DNA of 41,013 bases, from the NCBI GenBank assembly GCA_031269105.1, contig JAISZO010000158.1:1-41013 (forward strand), in the 5' to 3' direction. The notes below the pieces were generated by a model, which was not told the origin of the DNA, made no database searches, and saw nothing but the letters and a program-made list of their open reading frames with translations. Source of the DNA: Planctomycetaceae bacterium (GTDB lineage: Bacteria > Planctomycetota > Planctomycetia > Pirellulales > Thermoguttaceae). Position 1 is the first letter of the stretch; each line of letters starts with the position of its first letter. Of this stretch, positions 8,401 to 17,667 are shown piece by piece. The position numbers and the translations under genes were made by a program.

Positions 8401-10343
8401 ATATTATTACGTCCCTGAACGATGGACGAAATCGCGTTTTCTCTATCCGGTGCGATTTCAATATCCGACCCGGAATTTTCAGCGATAATAGAGTTATTGA
8501 TCGTCGAGATTCCGGCGTCGTTGAAAAGTCCGCCGCCGCTTGACGCGGTATTATCCGCAATCGTGTTGTTTGTAACCGCCAACGTTCCCGCATTTGCGAT
8601 ACCGCCGCCGAAAGAAGCCGCGTTTTCAAAAATAAGATTGTTAATTAACGTTAAATTTCCTTCGTTGAAAACCGCGCCGCCGGAATCGCTTGTTTTGCCG
8701 CCGGTCAGTTTCAAATTTTTCAACGTCGCGTTAGCGTCTTCGGCGACGTAAAATATACGAGATTTTTCATCCGCGTTTATTGTAATATTTTTGTCCGCGC
8801 CGTCGATAACGACGTTTTTATCAAGCGTCAGTTCGCCGTAAAATTGATAATAATCGTCGGTTTGATTATTCAACAAAATTGTTTCGCCGGTCAACGACGC
8901 ATGAAACGTAACGACGTTATTATCTTCCGTCGCGTATTGAATCGCTTCGCGAAGCGAATACAATCCGTCGCTTGCGTCGATAATATCAAGAGTCGTCGTG
9001 ACTTCGACGGACGGCTTTTCAAGAAATTCATACGCGCCAATATCTACGTATCTTCCGATAATTCTCTCTTTTCCTTCGACGTCTTTTGAAATCGCCCCGA
9101 TAGAATTATTTTGTCCCGCGTTAATCGCGGGCGAACCGTTATTCAACCGATAATCTCCGTTTGCCGGATCGACAAATTTTGCGTCAATCGGATTGTCGGG
9201 AGTTCCGATAATGTTCGCCGTTCCTTCATTGAAAAGATTGGATAATCCGTTATTGTTTCCAATCAGGTTGTTATTGCCTCGTATTGTCGTCGAAGAACCT
9301 TTGACGATATCCGAATCGGAAAACGCCGTATTTCCGGCAATAATCGTATTGTTCAACGTCAATGCGTAACCGACGTTGTAAATTCCTCCGCCGGAACCCG
9401 TTGACGCCGTATTTTCTGTAATCGTGCTTTGAACGATACTCAATGCGCCGCTGGCGGCATAATAAATGGATCCGCCGTTGGTCGCCGTATTTTCCGAAAA
9501 TACGCTATTGATAATGGACAACGACCGATTACTGTCCGTAATAAATATTCCTCCGCCAAAATTGCTTGCCGCGTTATTGGAAAAAACGCTATTGCGAATA
9601 TTCATCCGTTGAAATGTTCCGCTGCAATAAATCGCGCCGCCGTGCGCTTCGGAACGGTTCCCTGAAATATCGCTATTGATCAGCGTTAAAATTCCTTCGC
9701 CGTCGGTGGAATAAATTCCGCCGCCGCGTCCTTGCGAGTAGTTTCCTGTAACAGAACTGTTGATAAGATTCAAGTCTCCGGTATTCCCGCCAAAATAGAT
9801 TCCGCCGCCCGTCGTGCCGGTATAGCCGCCGGTTATTGCGATACCGGCAAGAGTAACGTCAATCGGCGAACTAATATTCAGTACGCGCGACGGATTATTG
9901 ACGTCCGCGCCCGCGTCGATTGTCAGCGGCTTCTCGCCCAACGAGACAATGGTTACGTCTCCTTTATTTTTGAAATTGGCGTTGATTCTGATTTCGCCCG
10001 TTTTCAGACGAATGGTATTTGCCGTATCCGTTGTGCGAACAACGATCAAGTCGTCCGTTTCCTCCGTGCCGGCGGCGACGGCAAGAGCTTTTCGTAGATT
10101 AAAAGCGTCCTCCGAATTGTCCGTCAACTGATCGGCGGCGACTTCAATAATGTTAATGTTGTCCGAAAAATTCAAATCGGGATACGCGGCGCGTATCGCC
10201 TGAAGATCGGCAGGCGTTACGGAAAGCAACTCGCGATCTTCCAATAATTCCATCGATAAACGCCGCGTTCTTTTGTAACCGGCGTAAGATTGTTTTTTCT
10301 CGCAAAGTTTGTCAAAAAGCGTTTTGAGAAGATTGTTTTTCAT
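5454..10343 (-). CDS. giant surface/extracellular protein: LEPR-XLL-like N-terminus, right-handed beta-helix regions, multiple fibronectin type III domains
   Basis: N-terminal RRLSMELLEDRELLSV. Repeated 'GGGIYF/GGAIYC...NSxISGN' helix rungs, LREAI modules (CSLREAI-like), and about 6 Fn3-like repeats (e.g. TETTVSLAWNEQ ... YAFRVEAENAHG). Confidence 0.8.
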   Translation of the reverse strand: MKNNLLKTLFDKLCEKKQSYAGYKRTRRLSMELLEDRELLSVTPADLQAIRAAYPDLNFSDNINIIEVAADQLTDNSEDAFNLRKALAVAAGTEETDDLIVVRTTDTANTIRLKTGEIRINANFKNKGDVTIVSLGEKPLTIDAGADVNNPSRVLNISSPIDVTLAGIAITGGYTGTTGGGIYFGGNTGDLNLINSSVTGNYSQGRGGGIYSTDGEGILTLINSDISGNRSEAHGGAIYCSGTFQRMNIRNSVFSNNAASNFGGGIFITDSNRSLSIINSVFSENTATNGGSIYYAASGALSIVQSTITENTASTGSGGGIYNVGYALTLNNTIIAGNTAFSDSDIVKGSSTTIRGNNNLIGNNNGLSNLFNEGTANIIGTPDNPIDAKFVDPANGDYRLNNGSPAINAGQNNSIGAISKDVEGKERIIGRYVDIGAYEFLEKPSVEVTTTLDIIDASDGLYSLREAIQYATEDNNVVTFHASLTGETILLNNQTDDYYQFYGELTLDKNVVIDGADKNITINADEKSRIFYVAEDANATLKNLKLTGGKTSDSGGAVFNEGNLTLINNLIFENAASFGGGIANAGTLAVTNNTIADNTASSGGGLFNDAGISTINNSIIAENSGSDIEIAPDRENAISSIVQGRNNISSFDAADWLFNGNYLYYSEKPLFADGSYEIAVGSLAIDRGNDALALDENGENIGFDVTGTTARRRGNGVDVGAYESPYYLPLAPILDVTDQTETTVSLAWNEQDADWDELNKVWYNIAYKKKGETEWTYYQSYNGTDDVTKYKNTSIDVDGLYPASAYAFRVEAENAHGIKASETEENAAVTKPTAEIHFSAETLTSNSADLIWDAQGEELTYEIYYIKSSQNDPDDDKENDLDIWTKYSPAPNVDDTAFTVNGLESSTHYDFKLVVANISGSAEAFIYEALTLPIAPTGLECIDVTETTVTLTWDDQTGEDFHYIVEYRTDDGEWKPVDDENDNVGGIGDGASYVVSGLDPSAEYGFRVIAENESGSATSNEATVITKPASPSNFQVENRTTNAVLLSWREQKNLNGYTLSYKKHSDGEDSWSEEIPLDFDATLAEVNGLESSVQYDFRLIAVNESGAAIVTATAWTYPALPAGFRMTEKTYQSVSLAWNDNSATSFYEVYYTTDEDYLSDAVWNYAGTTFDMLLNVSGLESLTTYAFRLVAYNANNDASAPVYVTVTTKVSPPITPSLEIDEITYQSVAIVWAEQENLDSYQLEYKTSASDWNAAIFVTLDADAKSYIAIDLIASTDYQFRLTAKNESGGATSDVLAVTTFDRPSLIVTTLNDIVDPFDGLVSLREAISWATPASHVIFFDPGLFVNGSQAIILQSELLITSATTLNAPGATLLTLDANQSGRHLTICANEQDVIINGLTFANGKINKNGGSIYLDGGNLVLTGVTFRNNAAVNKFGGALYQKAGTVAMIGVTFDRNKSKNGGAYFQMSGESTLTASTFINNSADYGGAFYIYGGVSEILESYWGQTQFFGNTGKWGGAIYQNGGDLKLEYAWLNFNTATWGGAILQNNGNLTAQNTSFQYNTATWGGGFYLGGGTTNLLDVKFTENTVSRKFGSAIAKIIGSKLTIKKGDLEKTYDEALEQYLDETIF

Positions 10344-10517
10344 TTGTCGCCTCGTCGGGTTAAACTGTTTGTTGTTTGTAATGCCGTAAAAAGACGTCTT
10401 TCTACATCGGAAAAAACATGGAAAACGTTCGCCTCATTATTATGAAATCTGCAAAAATGCAAAGAGTTCTTATCGCGTTTTTACGCCTGTTGAACCAAGA
10501 AGAATAAAACGGTTAAT

Positions 10518-10624
10518 GGTTGTAACGTTATCGGAAATAACCTCCCGCCAGTTGTAAAAACGGGAACGCCGGCAATGCAAAACTTTCCGATCGTCATGGA
10601 AACGTTACATAATCCGTTGCAACC
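10518..10624. promoter_or_regulatory. bulged inverted repeat between divergent surface-protein genes
   Basis: GTAACGTTATCGGAAA (10522-10537) pairs with TTTCCGAT (10584-10591) and AACGTTAC (10601-10608), with a 9-nt one-sided bulge. Confidence 0.45.
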
Positions 10625-10789
10625 GTCAAATAAATTACAAAATGCCGTTTTCTCAGTCGAAAAGAACTCATGTTCAAGAGATAAATTTTAAGCAATCAGA
10701 TTGAGCTGAATGTTATGAAATTTCTTATCGTTGAATTTTCCGTAAAAACAGGGTAAACAACTCATTCAATTCAAGGATATTGACTCATC

Positions 10790-13522
10790 ATGCCAGGAAA
10801 AACAGGGCTTCTTTTGTTTCTTGTTTTTTATTTGATTCCCAATCCTTTTGCGTTTGCGGAAGGAACAATTATTTACGACGGTTCGCAACTCGCTCGTTCC
10901 ACGTTAAAACCATATCAATACGTAGAAACAGACAGCAATCAAGAAATCGAAAACAAAAACGTTCTTTACATCGGCGATAGTGCAAGTCCCTCCGCTCAAT
11001 CCCATAACACGGTGATTGTTATCGCAAGCGAAGGGACGGAGAATGATCCGTTTTGCGTGTTCGGCGGAATGCTTAATGAAAATTCAATCGGAACGGTCGA
11101 GTGGAACAAAGTGATTATTCATGATGGAAAAATCCCTTATTATATTTCCGGCGGCGACGCAATCGGCAACGCTTCGCGATACAACACGGTGGAAATTTAC
11201 GGCGGAACGTTGAAAGAAGTTTACGGCGGAAGTTTATGGGGAAAAGGTGACGGTGAAAAGAATGAAGTTTACGGTAATCGGATCGTCATGAGCGGCGGAA
11301 CAATTAACAGCGATAGCGCTGGTTTTTCCATACAAATCGATGATTCGGGAGTTTACGGCGGTCAGATTTATAATCCCTCTGAAAATGAAAATTACGTCTA
11401 TGACAATCATGTTATTATTCAGGGAAACGCAGAGGCGTATGGAGTTTTTGGCGGACAGCTCGGTGATAAAGGGAATTATTACGGCGTTGTTGAGAATAAT
11501 AGCGTTATTGTCCGCGATTCGGCGAAAGTCATCGCAGGCAAAGCGCTTGCAGGCGGATGGGGACAATATGGCGCGATTAACAACAATAGCGTTTTCATTC
11601 AGGACGCCGCCGTTGTGGAACCAAAAATTTACGGCGGTTTCGTGTTTAAAGAAGGTTCCGCAAATCATAATCGGGTAACAATCAGCGGAGAAGCGACAAC
11701 TTCTTGGATTTACGGCGGAAGGTCTTTCGGCGAATCTGAAGGCGTTGTCACCGGAGCGTGTTCGGCGGATGATAACATTGTAACGATTATCGGAACAGGA
11801 ATTTATATCAAAGGAGATATTCACGGAGGAAGCGTTGGTTCGGGAAGTACGGCTTTTGATTCAAGATATCCTTTGTCTGCAAATAACAACGTTGTCCGTA
11901 TTGGCGGTTTGACTTTTGTTGACGATTATCCTACTGTTTGCGGCGGATATAGCGCTTATTTTTACGCGCAGAATAATCTGGTGGAAATCTGCGATTCGAC
12001 CCGGCTTGAAAATGGTTATATTTACGGCGGGTACATTGAAAATCCCAAGACGGATGGCGGAGATAATAATCAAGCGACGAATAATACAGTTACGATTTCA
12101 GGAAATCCTCTACTGAATAACACAAGTTTATTCGGCGGTAAAATTCAAAATGAAACAGGCGGCGACGCTTTTACCGGAAACACGTTGAATATTCAACCGT
12201 CAACGGCGCAGGGAATCACGGTGAAAAGTACGGCGAATTTCGAGTTTTATAATTTTCAGATTCCTAAAAATATTCAAAATGGCGATACGCTTTTGAACAT
12301 TACCGGTACGGCGACGCTTGAAGATTCGTCGAATCCGTCAAACGTTTCCCGATTGACTGTCGCCGCAAGCGGATTGCCGCGTCTTCAACTCAATGAACGG
12401 TTTCATCTTCTTCAGGCGGCAACCCTGTCGGGAACGATTGGAAACAATGGCGACGTCCTTGACGCGGAAAGCCGTTTCCTTCGTTATTCGTTTCTTTTGA
12501 CGCAGGAGACAAACAGTATCGACGCCGTGTTGAACCGCATCGAAGTCCGTCCGCAGGGAAAAGCGGTTGCGGAACCGTTAGCGGCGTCGTTGATCTTTTT
12601 GAATCAGAACGTCGATTTGCTGACCGATTACGGTATCGGCGCGGCGGAGCGTTTTGGTTTACAAAACGGAAATAACGGTTGGCGTCCGTTTGCGTATTTT
12701 CGCGGCGCGGCGGAGCGAGTGGAAACCGGTTCGTCGGTTGATGCGAACGGCTTTCATGTCGTCGCGGGATTGAGCCGGCGCTTTTGCTGGAGAATGCAGC
12801 CCGTTTTACTCGGCGGTTTCGCGGAGTACGGTCTTGGCGATTATTCGACGTTCAATCAGTTTGCCGACAATTCGATTAATAATTCGGGAAATATAAATTA
12901 TCTTGGCGGCGGAATGTTTGCGCGGATTCGTTACGGCGGAGGTTATTATATGGAAGGCGGCGCCCGCGCGGGATCGCTTCAAACAAACTTTTGGATGAAT
13001 TTTTCCGACGAACCGCAACCGCTTGCATGCGATTATAAAACGTCTTATGTCGGATCGTTTGCGGGATTCGGACGCTTGTTTCATTGGGGCGGCAATTCGA
13101 CGCATCTTGATTTGTCTGCAAAATATCTTTGGACTCGCATGAATCGCAACGCTCTTGACGCCGACGATCTTCCATTTCTATTTCGCGGAACGGATTCCAG
13201 CCGTCTTCGTTTTGGCGTCCAGTTATCGCATGATTCGCTTGGCGCGTCGCATCATTCATTCGGCGTATCGTGCGATTCTTTCAACCGGATTTGGAACGCT
13301 TATGCGGGTTTGGCTTACGAATACGAATTAGGCGGAAGCGTGCGGGCGACGGTCGTCGGCATGAACGTGGACGCTCCGCAACTTCGCGGCGGTTCGGGAA
13401 TCGGCGAACTGGGCGTCGTTTATTCGCCGTTTGATTGTCTTTCCGTCAATTTTGCCGTGCAGGGATATACCGGAAAACGCAACGGCGGGAATCTCAGTTT
13501 GACGACAAATTGGAGATTTTGA
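10790..13522 (+). CDS. autotransporter-like protein: signal peptide, YGG-repeat passenger, C-terminal beta-barrel
   Basis: MPGKTGLLLFLVFYLIPNPFAFAEG signal. Repeated NNxVxIxGxA...IYGG units. The last ~290 aa alternate amphipathic strands and end in ...LSLTTNWRF (terminal Phe). Confidence 0.7.
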   Translation: MPGKTGLLLFLVFYLIPNPFAFAEGTIIYDGSQLARSTLKPYQYVETDSNQEIENKNVLYIGDSASPSAQSHNTVIVIASEGTENDPFCVFGGMLNENSIGTVEWNKVIIHDGKIPYYISGGDAIGNASRYNTVEIYGGTLKEVYGGSLWGKGDGEKNEVYGNRIVMSGGTINSDSAGFSIQIDDSGVYGGQIYNPSENENYVYDNHVIIQGNAEAYGVFGGQLGDKGNYYGVVENNSVIVRDSAKVIAGKALAGGWGQYGAINNNSVFIQDAAVVEPKIYGGFVFKEGSANHNRVTISGEATTSWIYGGRSFGESEGVVTGACSADDNIVTIIGTGIYIKGDIHGGSVGSGSTAFDSRYPLSANNNVVRIGGLTFVDDYPTVCGGYSAYFYAQNNLVEICDSTRLENGYIYGGYIENPKTDGGDNNQATNNTVTISGNPLLNNTSLFGGKIQNETGGDAFTGNTLNIQPSTAQGITVKSTANFEFYNFQIPKNIQNGDTLLNITGTATLEDSSNPSNVSRLTVAASGLPRLQLNERFHLLQAATLSGTIGNNGDVLDAESRFLRYSFLLTQETNSIDAVLNRIEVRPQGKAVAEPLAASLIFLNQNVDLLTDYGIGAAERFGLQNGNNGWRPFAYFRGAAERVETGSSVDANGFHVVAGLSRRFCWRMQPVLLGGFAEYGLGDYSTFNQFADNSINNSGNINYLGGGMFARIRYGGGYYMEGGARAGSLQTNFWMNFSDEPQPLACDYKTSYVGSFAGFGRLFHWGGNSTHLDLSAKYLWTRMNRNALDADDLPFLFRGTDSSRLRFGVQLSHDSLGASHHSFGVSCDSFNRIWNAYAGLAYEYELGGSVRATVVGMNVDAPQLRGGSGIGELGVVYSPFDCLSVNFAVQGYTGKRNGGNLSLTTNWRF

Positions 13523-13527
13523 ACTTT

Positions 13528-13546
13528 CCGGCGGTTGCACCGCCGG
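13528..13546. repeat. perfect palindrome CCGGCGGT-tgc-ACCGCCGG just 3' of the autotransporter gene
   Basis: 8-bp perfect arms with a 3-nt loop. The core is shared with palindromes near 38.5 kb and 40.24 kb. Confidence 0.7.
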
Positions 13547-13761
13547 TTACGCATGATTCCGCCGCTGCGCGGCTACTCGGACGCCAAGCCGCGCACAAGA
13601 GGAGCCGCGCGACGCGCTTGGCTCTTGACAATCTTCCGCAAAACGGCAACAATAAACGAATCGAGAGGGTTTCGCAAAAAACAATTCATTTCAAGAACAA
13701 ACAAACTAATACTAAACAAACCGAACAAACCAACTAAGAACAAACCAAGAAAGACAAACCA

Positions 13762-14868
13762 ATGAAAGATCGGTTTCAAATACGGCGGGACAAATTACGC
13801 TCCATTCTTAAAAAAGACGGCGTCAACGCGATGATCGTGACGAATTTTATTAACGTTGCCTATCTGACCGGATTCACGGGAGACGATAGCTATTTGCTCG
13901 TTACGCAGGACGGCGACACGCTGATCAGCGATTTCCGCTACAGCGAACAAATCGAAAAGGAATGTTCGGAATTGGCGGCGTATATTCGTCCGGCGGAAGA
14001 GTCGTCGCCAAAAGCGGCGCTCAAACTTCTCAATGCCGTTACGCCCAAACGTCTTGGCGTGGAGAGCGCTTCGATGACGTTAGCGTTGCGAGACCTTTTC
14101 GCCGCCGCGATGGACGGCTGGGAATTTGTCGGCATGCAATCGCCGGTCGAGCGGTTGCGGATGATCAAAGATAAGTCGGAAATTGATCTCATGCGGAAAG
14201 CCGGCGTCATTGCAGCGCGGGCGTTTGAGTGCGTCAAAGCCGGACTTCGCGCCGAGCAAACCGAAATCGAATTGAAAAATCAACTCGAACACGTAATGAA
14301 ACAATTCGGCGCGGAGAATGCGAGTTTCAGTTCGATTATCGCTGTTGGTCCGTGGGCGTCGCTTTGTCACGCAACGCCGGGCGACCGCCGCGTTCAACAA
14401 GGCGAACTCCTTCTCATCGATTGGGGAGCCACTTACAAAGGTTACATGAGCGACAACACCCGCACTTTAATTACAACGCCGAAACCGTCGCAAAAACTTC
14501 GCAAGCTCTACGAGATTGTTCTTCAAGCCCATCGCGAATCGGCGGCGGCAATCGCGCCCGGCAAGCGCTGCCGCGACGTCGACGCCATCGCCCGTTCCAT
14601 CATTACGGACGCCGGTTACGGAAAATTTTTCGGACATGGTTTAGGACACGGACTTGGATTGGAAATTCATGAAAATCCGCGATTCAACACCGTCGCGGAA
14701 ACGATACTTGAGCCGGGTATGGTTCTCACGGTCGAGCCGGGAATTTATCTCCCCAACTGGGGCGGTATCCGTATCGAAGACGATTATCTCGTCACAAAAA
14801 CCGGCGCAGAAAATCTCACGCCGCGTCTCCCGATTGATTTTGACGCAATGGTAACGGATGTGGATTGA
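13762..14868 (+). CDS. Xaa-Pro aminopeptidase, M24 family
   Basis: IDWGATYKGYMSDNTRT, GHGLGHGLGLEIHE, EPGMVLTVEPGIYLP metal-binding motifs. Confidence 0.9.
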   Translation: MKDRFQIRRDKLRSILKKDGVNAMIVTNFINVAYLTGFTGDDSYLLVTQDGDTLISDFRYSEQIEKECSELAAYIRPAEESSPKAALKLLNAVTPKRLGVESASMTLALRDLFAAAMDGWEFVGMQSPVERLRMIKDKSEIDLMRKAGVIAARAFECVKAGLRAEQTEIELKNQLEHVMKQFGAENASFSSIIAVGPWASLCHATPGDRRVQQGELLLIDWGATYKGYMSDNTRTLITTPKPSQKLRKLYEIVLQAHRESAAAIAPGKRCRDVDAIARSIITDAGYGKFFGHGLGHGLGLEIHENPRFNTVAETILEPGMVLTVEPGIYLPNWGGIRIEDDYLVTKTGAENLTPRLPIDFDAMVTDVD

Positions 14869-14936
14869 ACGAGGATTGTTTGCGTTGTTTTTCGGCTTCG
14901 ATCTGTTGAACGATAACAAATTCCTCTTACGCCGCC

Positions 14937-17501
14937 CTATTTTTTAATGACCGGTATTGATTCCTCTTTTTGTACGTATTTCCCGTTGTTCCAGACCCAA
15001 ACGGCGGTTTGAGGAAGTAGGTCGTCCGGCGTGATTTTTTCGGCGGCAAGTTGCAGCGCCAGCTCTTTGCTTTTTTCGCGGACGGCGTCGCGCATCTTGA
15101 CCGCGTTTTGCAAATCGTCGGCGATTTTCTGAAGTTTCGGAAGTTCCGACTTACTCCAAACGTCTAACAATTCGGTAAATTTCGACGACTCCGGTAGTTT
15201 TGTCCTCGCCAAATGCCGAGCAAAATCCACGCATAAACTTACGTCGCGCACTTCATGAAAAATACGGAAAACTTCCGCGTTAAGTTTCAACGTTCCGTCG
15301 TCGTTGTATTCCATTCCGCGTAGAAATTTCCTCGCCCACTCTCCGCGACTTTCATTCCATGCGTTTTCGTTTTCGAAAAAAACAACAGGATCATCCGCTC
15401 CCATCAATTCTGCGCTCGATTTCGATTCCGTTTCTCTTAAATAATAATAAAACCCGTTCAAACGCGCGTTGGAATCGTCGTCGTTGCGTACCTGAACGCT
15501 TCCGTCAGAATACCTTATCGACGTATTATAGTAAAAGCGTTCGCGAAGAATGTTCAACATTTTTTCCTGCCAATCCGCATTGTCCCAATATTTCCGAAGA
15601 ACCGCGCCCGCGTCCAGCGATTTGTCGTTGAGTAACGCTTCCAGCGATAACAACGCGACGTCAAACTTGTCAAAATCCTCGCATATTTTCGGATTAATTT
15701 CCTCAAAATAATCATTGATTGTTTTTTCAGGTCGCTCTTTCAGCCAATCGCAAAGCGCTCGTGTTGTGATTTTTCTTTCGCCGGAATCGCCGACGATTTT
15801 TACAATCACCGCATCGTTTTCTTTTTGTTCTTTGTCCAACGGAATCATCGGAAGAATTTTATTTTTCACGGCGCCGCGAATTCGCAACGATTCTATCCAT
15901 TGCCGCAATTCATTCATGTCAAAATTTTTCCAATAAATTCTTGCACGGACAAAATTGCGAAGAATCCCTTCAACGATTTGCTCGTTATAATGATAATCAT
16001 AATCCGACAGATTTTTAGCAATGTATTCCCGGATAAGCGGTTCCAGTTTTTTGTTGTTCAAGCAACCCAACGCGCTCATTTTGTCTTGAATTGCGTATTC
16101 TCTTCCGGCTTTGGTTTTTTCATAAAGCGTGCGCGGACTCAAAAGCGTTTGCAATAACGCTTCCGTCCGTTCATTTTTATTGTTAAAAACCGCCGACGAA
16201 GTTTGACCGCTTGTCGCGTAAAAACGGACAAGATCGTCGAACATTTCCGAAAAACCATGATGTTCGGCAGTCAGCAAAAGCGGCGCAATGCGACTGTCGT
16301 AAGCATACCAATTTTTACGAAACATTTGTTGAAGCGGTTTGCAGCAAGCATTGTTCATTGCGTCAACGGCTAAAAATTGTAATTCATAATTCGTCGTTCC
16401 CCTGACAATAGCCGTTATTCCATCCCAACCGAATCCGTAACGAAGCGTACACGCCGAAAGATGTTCGTCTTTATTTTCACTGATGAATTTTTCAAGAGCG
16501 TTTCGACATTCTTCCGCCGTCGGCGTTTCGGAAAGACCGTATTTCACTTTCGCCGCTAATGTCAGCATTTTTTTGAGTTCCTCGTTATTTCGAGAACGCG
16601 AATGCAATCTTGACGTAAAATCCACCGGAAGACGATCAATATATTTTGCCCATTCAAGTTTTTCCGCGTCGTTCAAGCGACTAATGGAATCGGTCAAAAT
16701 ATCCAGAACAACTCGCCTCGCCGGAATTTGTAAAAAATGAGGAGATTGACGAGACCATGAATAAGAGCTGATTGTATCAAAACTCTCCGCGTTGTCGCCG
16801 TCGCTGGAAATTGATCCTAACAAACAATAGCTCATGCCGTTGTATTCCAGCCGCCACCAATATTTGCTTTTCCTATCAAACGGCGCTGCGGATTTCGACT
16901 GATCGAGTAAACGGTACTCTTCATAACGTTCCCGAAGAAATCTGTCCCAAGGAAACCAAGTATAAACAGGGTTTTTGCTATCGAGAAACCATTTTTGTTC
17001 CGGCGGCAAATTCCATTCCGGGACTTTTTTCCGTAGATCGCGCACGGTAATTTTGAGCGGCGTTTTGCCAAGATGTACGCCGTTACAGTACACGTCTGTT
17101 CCGTCAGGAAGAATTTGATTTCCGGTAATAATAATTTTCCGCGTTTCCGGCAGCGAAACGGAATACATGCAGAATACGCTAAATAAAAGCACGCCGCAAG
17201 TCGCAAGAAGTATCTGAATCCGCCACCATCCTTTTCCTAAAACCAGCGAGAAACCAACGCAAGGAAACACGACGAAGCAAATGACCGCATACCAAAAATC
17301 GTTGATTCCGCAAAACGTTCTGTTATTTTCGCCAAGATTGGAGGAGTTTGTCAAATGAATGACGATTTTTATCAATACCAGCGACAACATGAAGACCGGC
17401 ATAAAAACCGCCGCCATCATCAGCCGCATAACGAGCGGTTGTTTGCGACAATCCGGTCGTTGCGGCGTTTTTACGTTTTTTTCTTTTGTTATGTTGCTCA
17501 T
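14937..17501 (-). CDS. uncharacterised membrane protein with PEGA-like segment
   Basis: 854-aa ORF. N-terminal TM helices, then KIIITGNQILPDGTDVYCNGVHLGKTPLKIT (PEGA-like) and a long alpha-rich region. Confidence 0.65.
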   Translation of the reverse strand: MSNITKEKNVKTPQRPDCRKQPLVMRLMMAAVFMPVFMLSLVLIKIVIHLTNSSNLGENNRTFCGINDFWYAVICFVVFPCVGFSLVLGKGWWRIQILLATCGVLLFSVFCMYSVSLPETRKIIITGNQILPDGTDVYCNGVHLGKTPLKITVRDLRKKVPEWNLPPEQKWFLDSKNPVYTWFPWDRFLRERYEEYRLLDQSKSAAPFDRKSKYWWRLEYNGMSYCLLGSISSDGDNAESFDTISSYSWSRQSPHFLQIPARRVVLDILTDSISRLNDAEKLEWAKYIDRLPVDFTSRLHSRSRNNEELKKMLTLAAKVKYGLSETPTAEECRNALEKFISENKDEHLSACTLRYGFGWDGITAIVRGTTNYELQFLAVDAMNNACCKPLQQMFRKNWYAYDSRIAPLLLTAEHHGFSEMFDDLVRFYATSGQTSSAVFNNKNERTEALLQTLLSPRTLYEKTKAGREYAIQDKMSALGCLNNKKLEPLIREYIAKNLSDYDYHYNEQIVEGILRNFVRARIYWKNFDMNELRQWIESLRIRGAVKNKILPMIPLDKEQKENDAVIVKIVGDSGERKITTRALCDWLKERPEKTINDYFEEINPKICEDFDKFDVALLSLEALLNDKSLDAGAVLRKYWDNADWQEKMLNILRERFYYNTSIRYSDGSVQVRNDDDSNARLNGFYYYLRETESKSSAELMGADDPVVFFENENAWNESRGEWARKFLRGMEYNDDGTLKLNAEVFRIFHEVRDVSLCVDFARHLARTKLPESSKFTELLDVWSKSELPKLQKIADDLQNAVKMRDAVREKSKELALQLAAEKITPDDLLPQTAVWVWNNGKYVQKEESIPVIKK

Positions 17502-17667
17502 AAATCGTCCTCGTAGTATTTTGTTACGTTTTGTAAAAATTTCTTATTCTGTCGTTTACGGCGGGAATGGTTATGATTCATGCGCATTGCGCCGCTTATA
17601 CTATTGTTTTATTTCGTTCCCGTCCGCCGTTTTTTACCTTTTGTTTTTTTTGCGTTTTCCCTAAAAA

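Noticed and set aside
11234-11824. 196-aa minus-strand ORF inside the autotransporter gene
   Set aside because: Antisense shadow produced by the repetitive YGG/NNxV coding; no start context.
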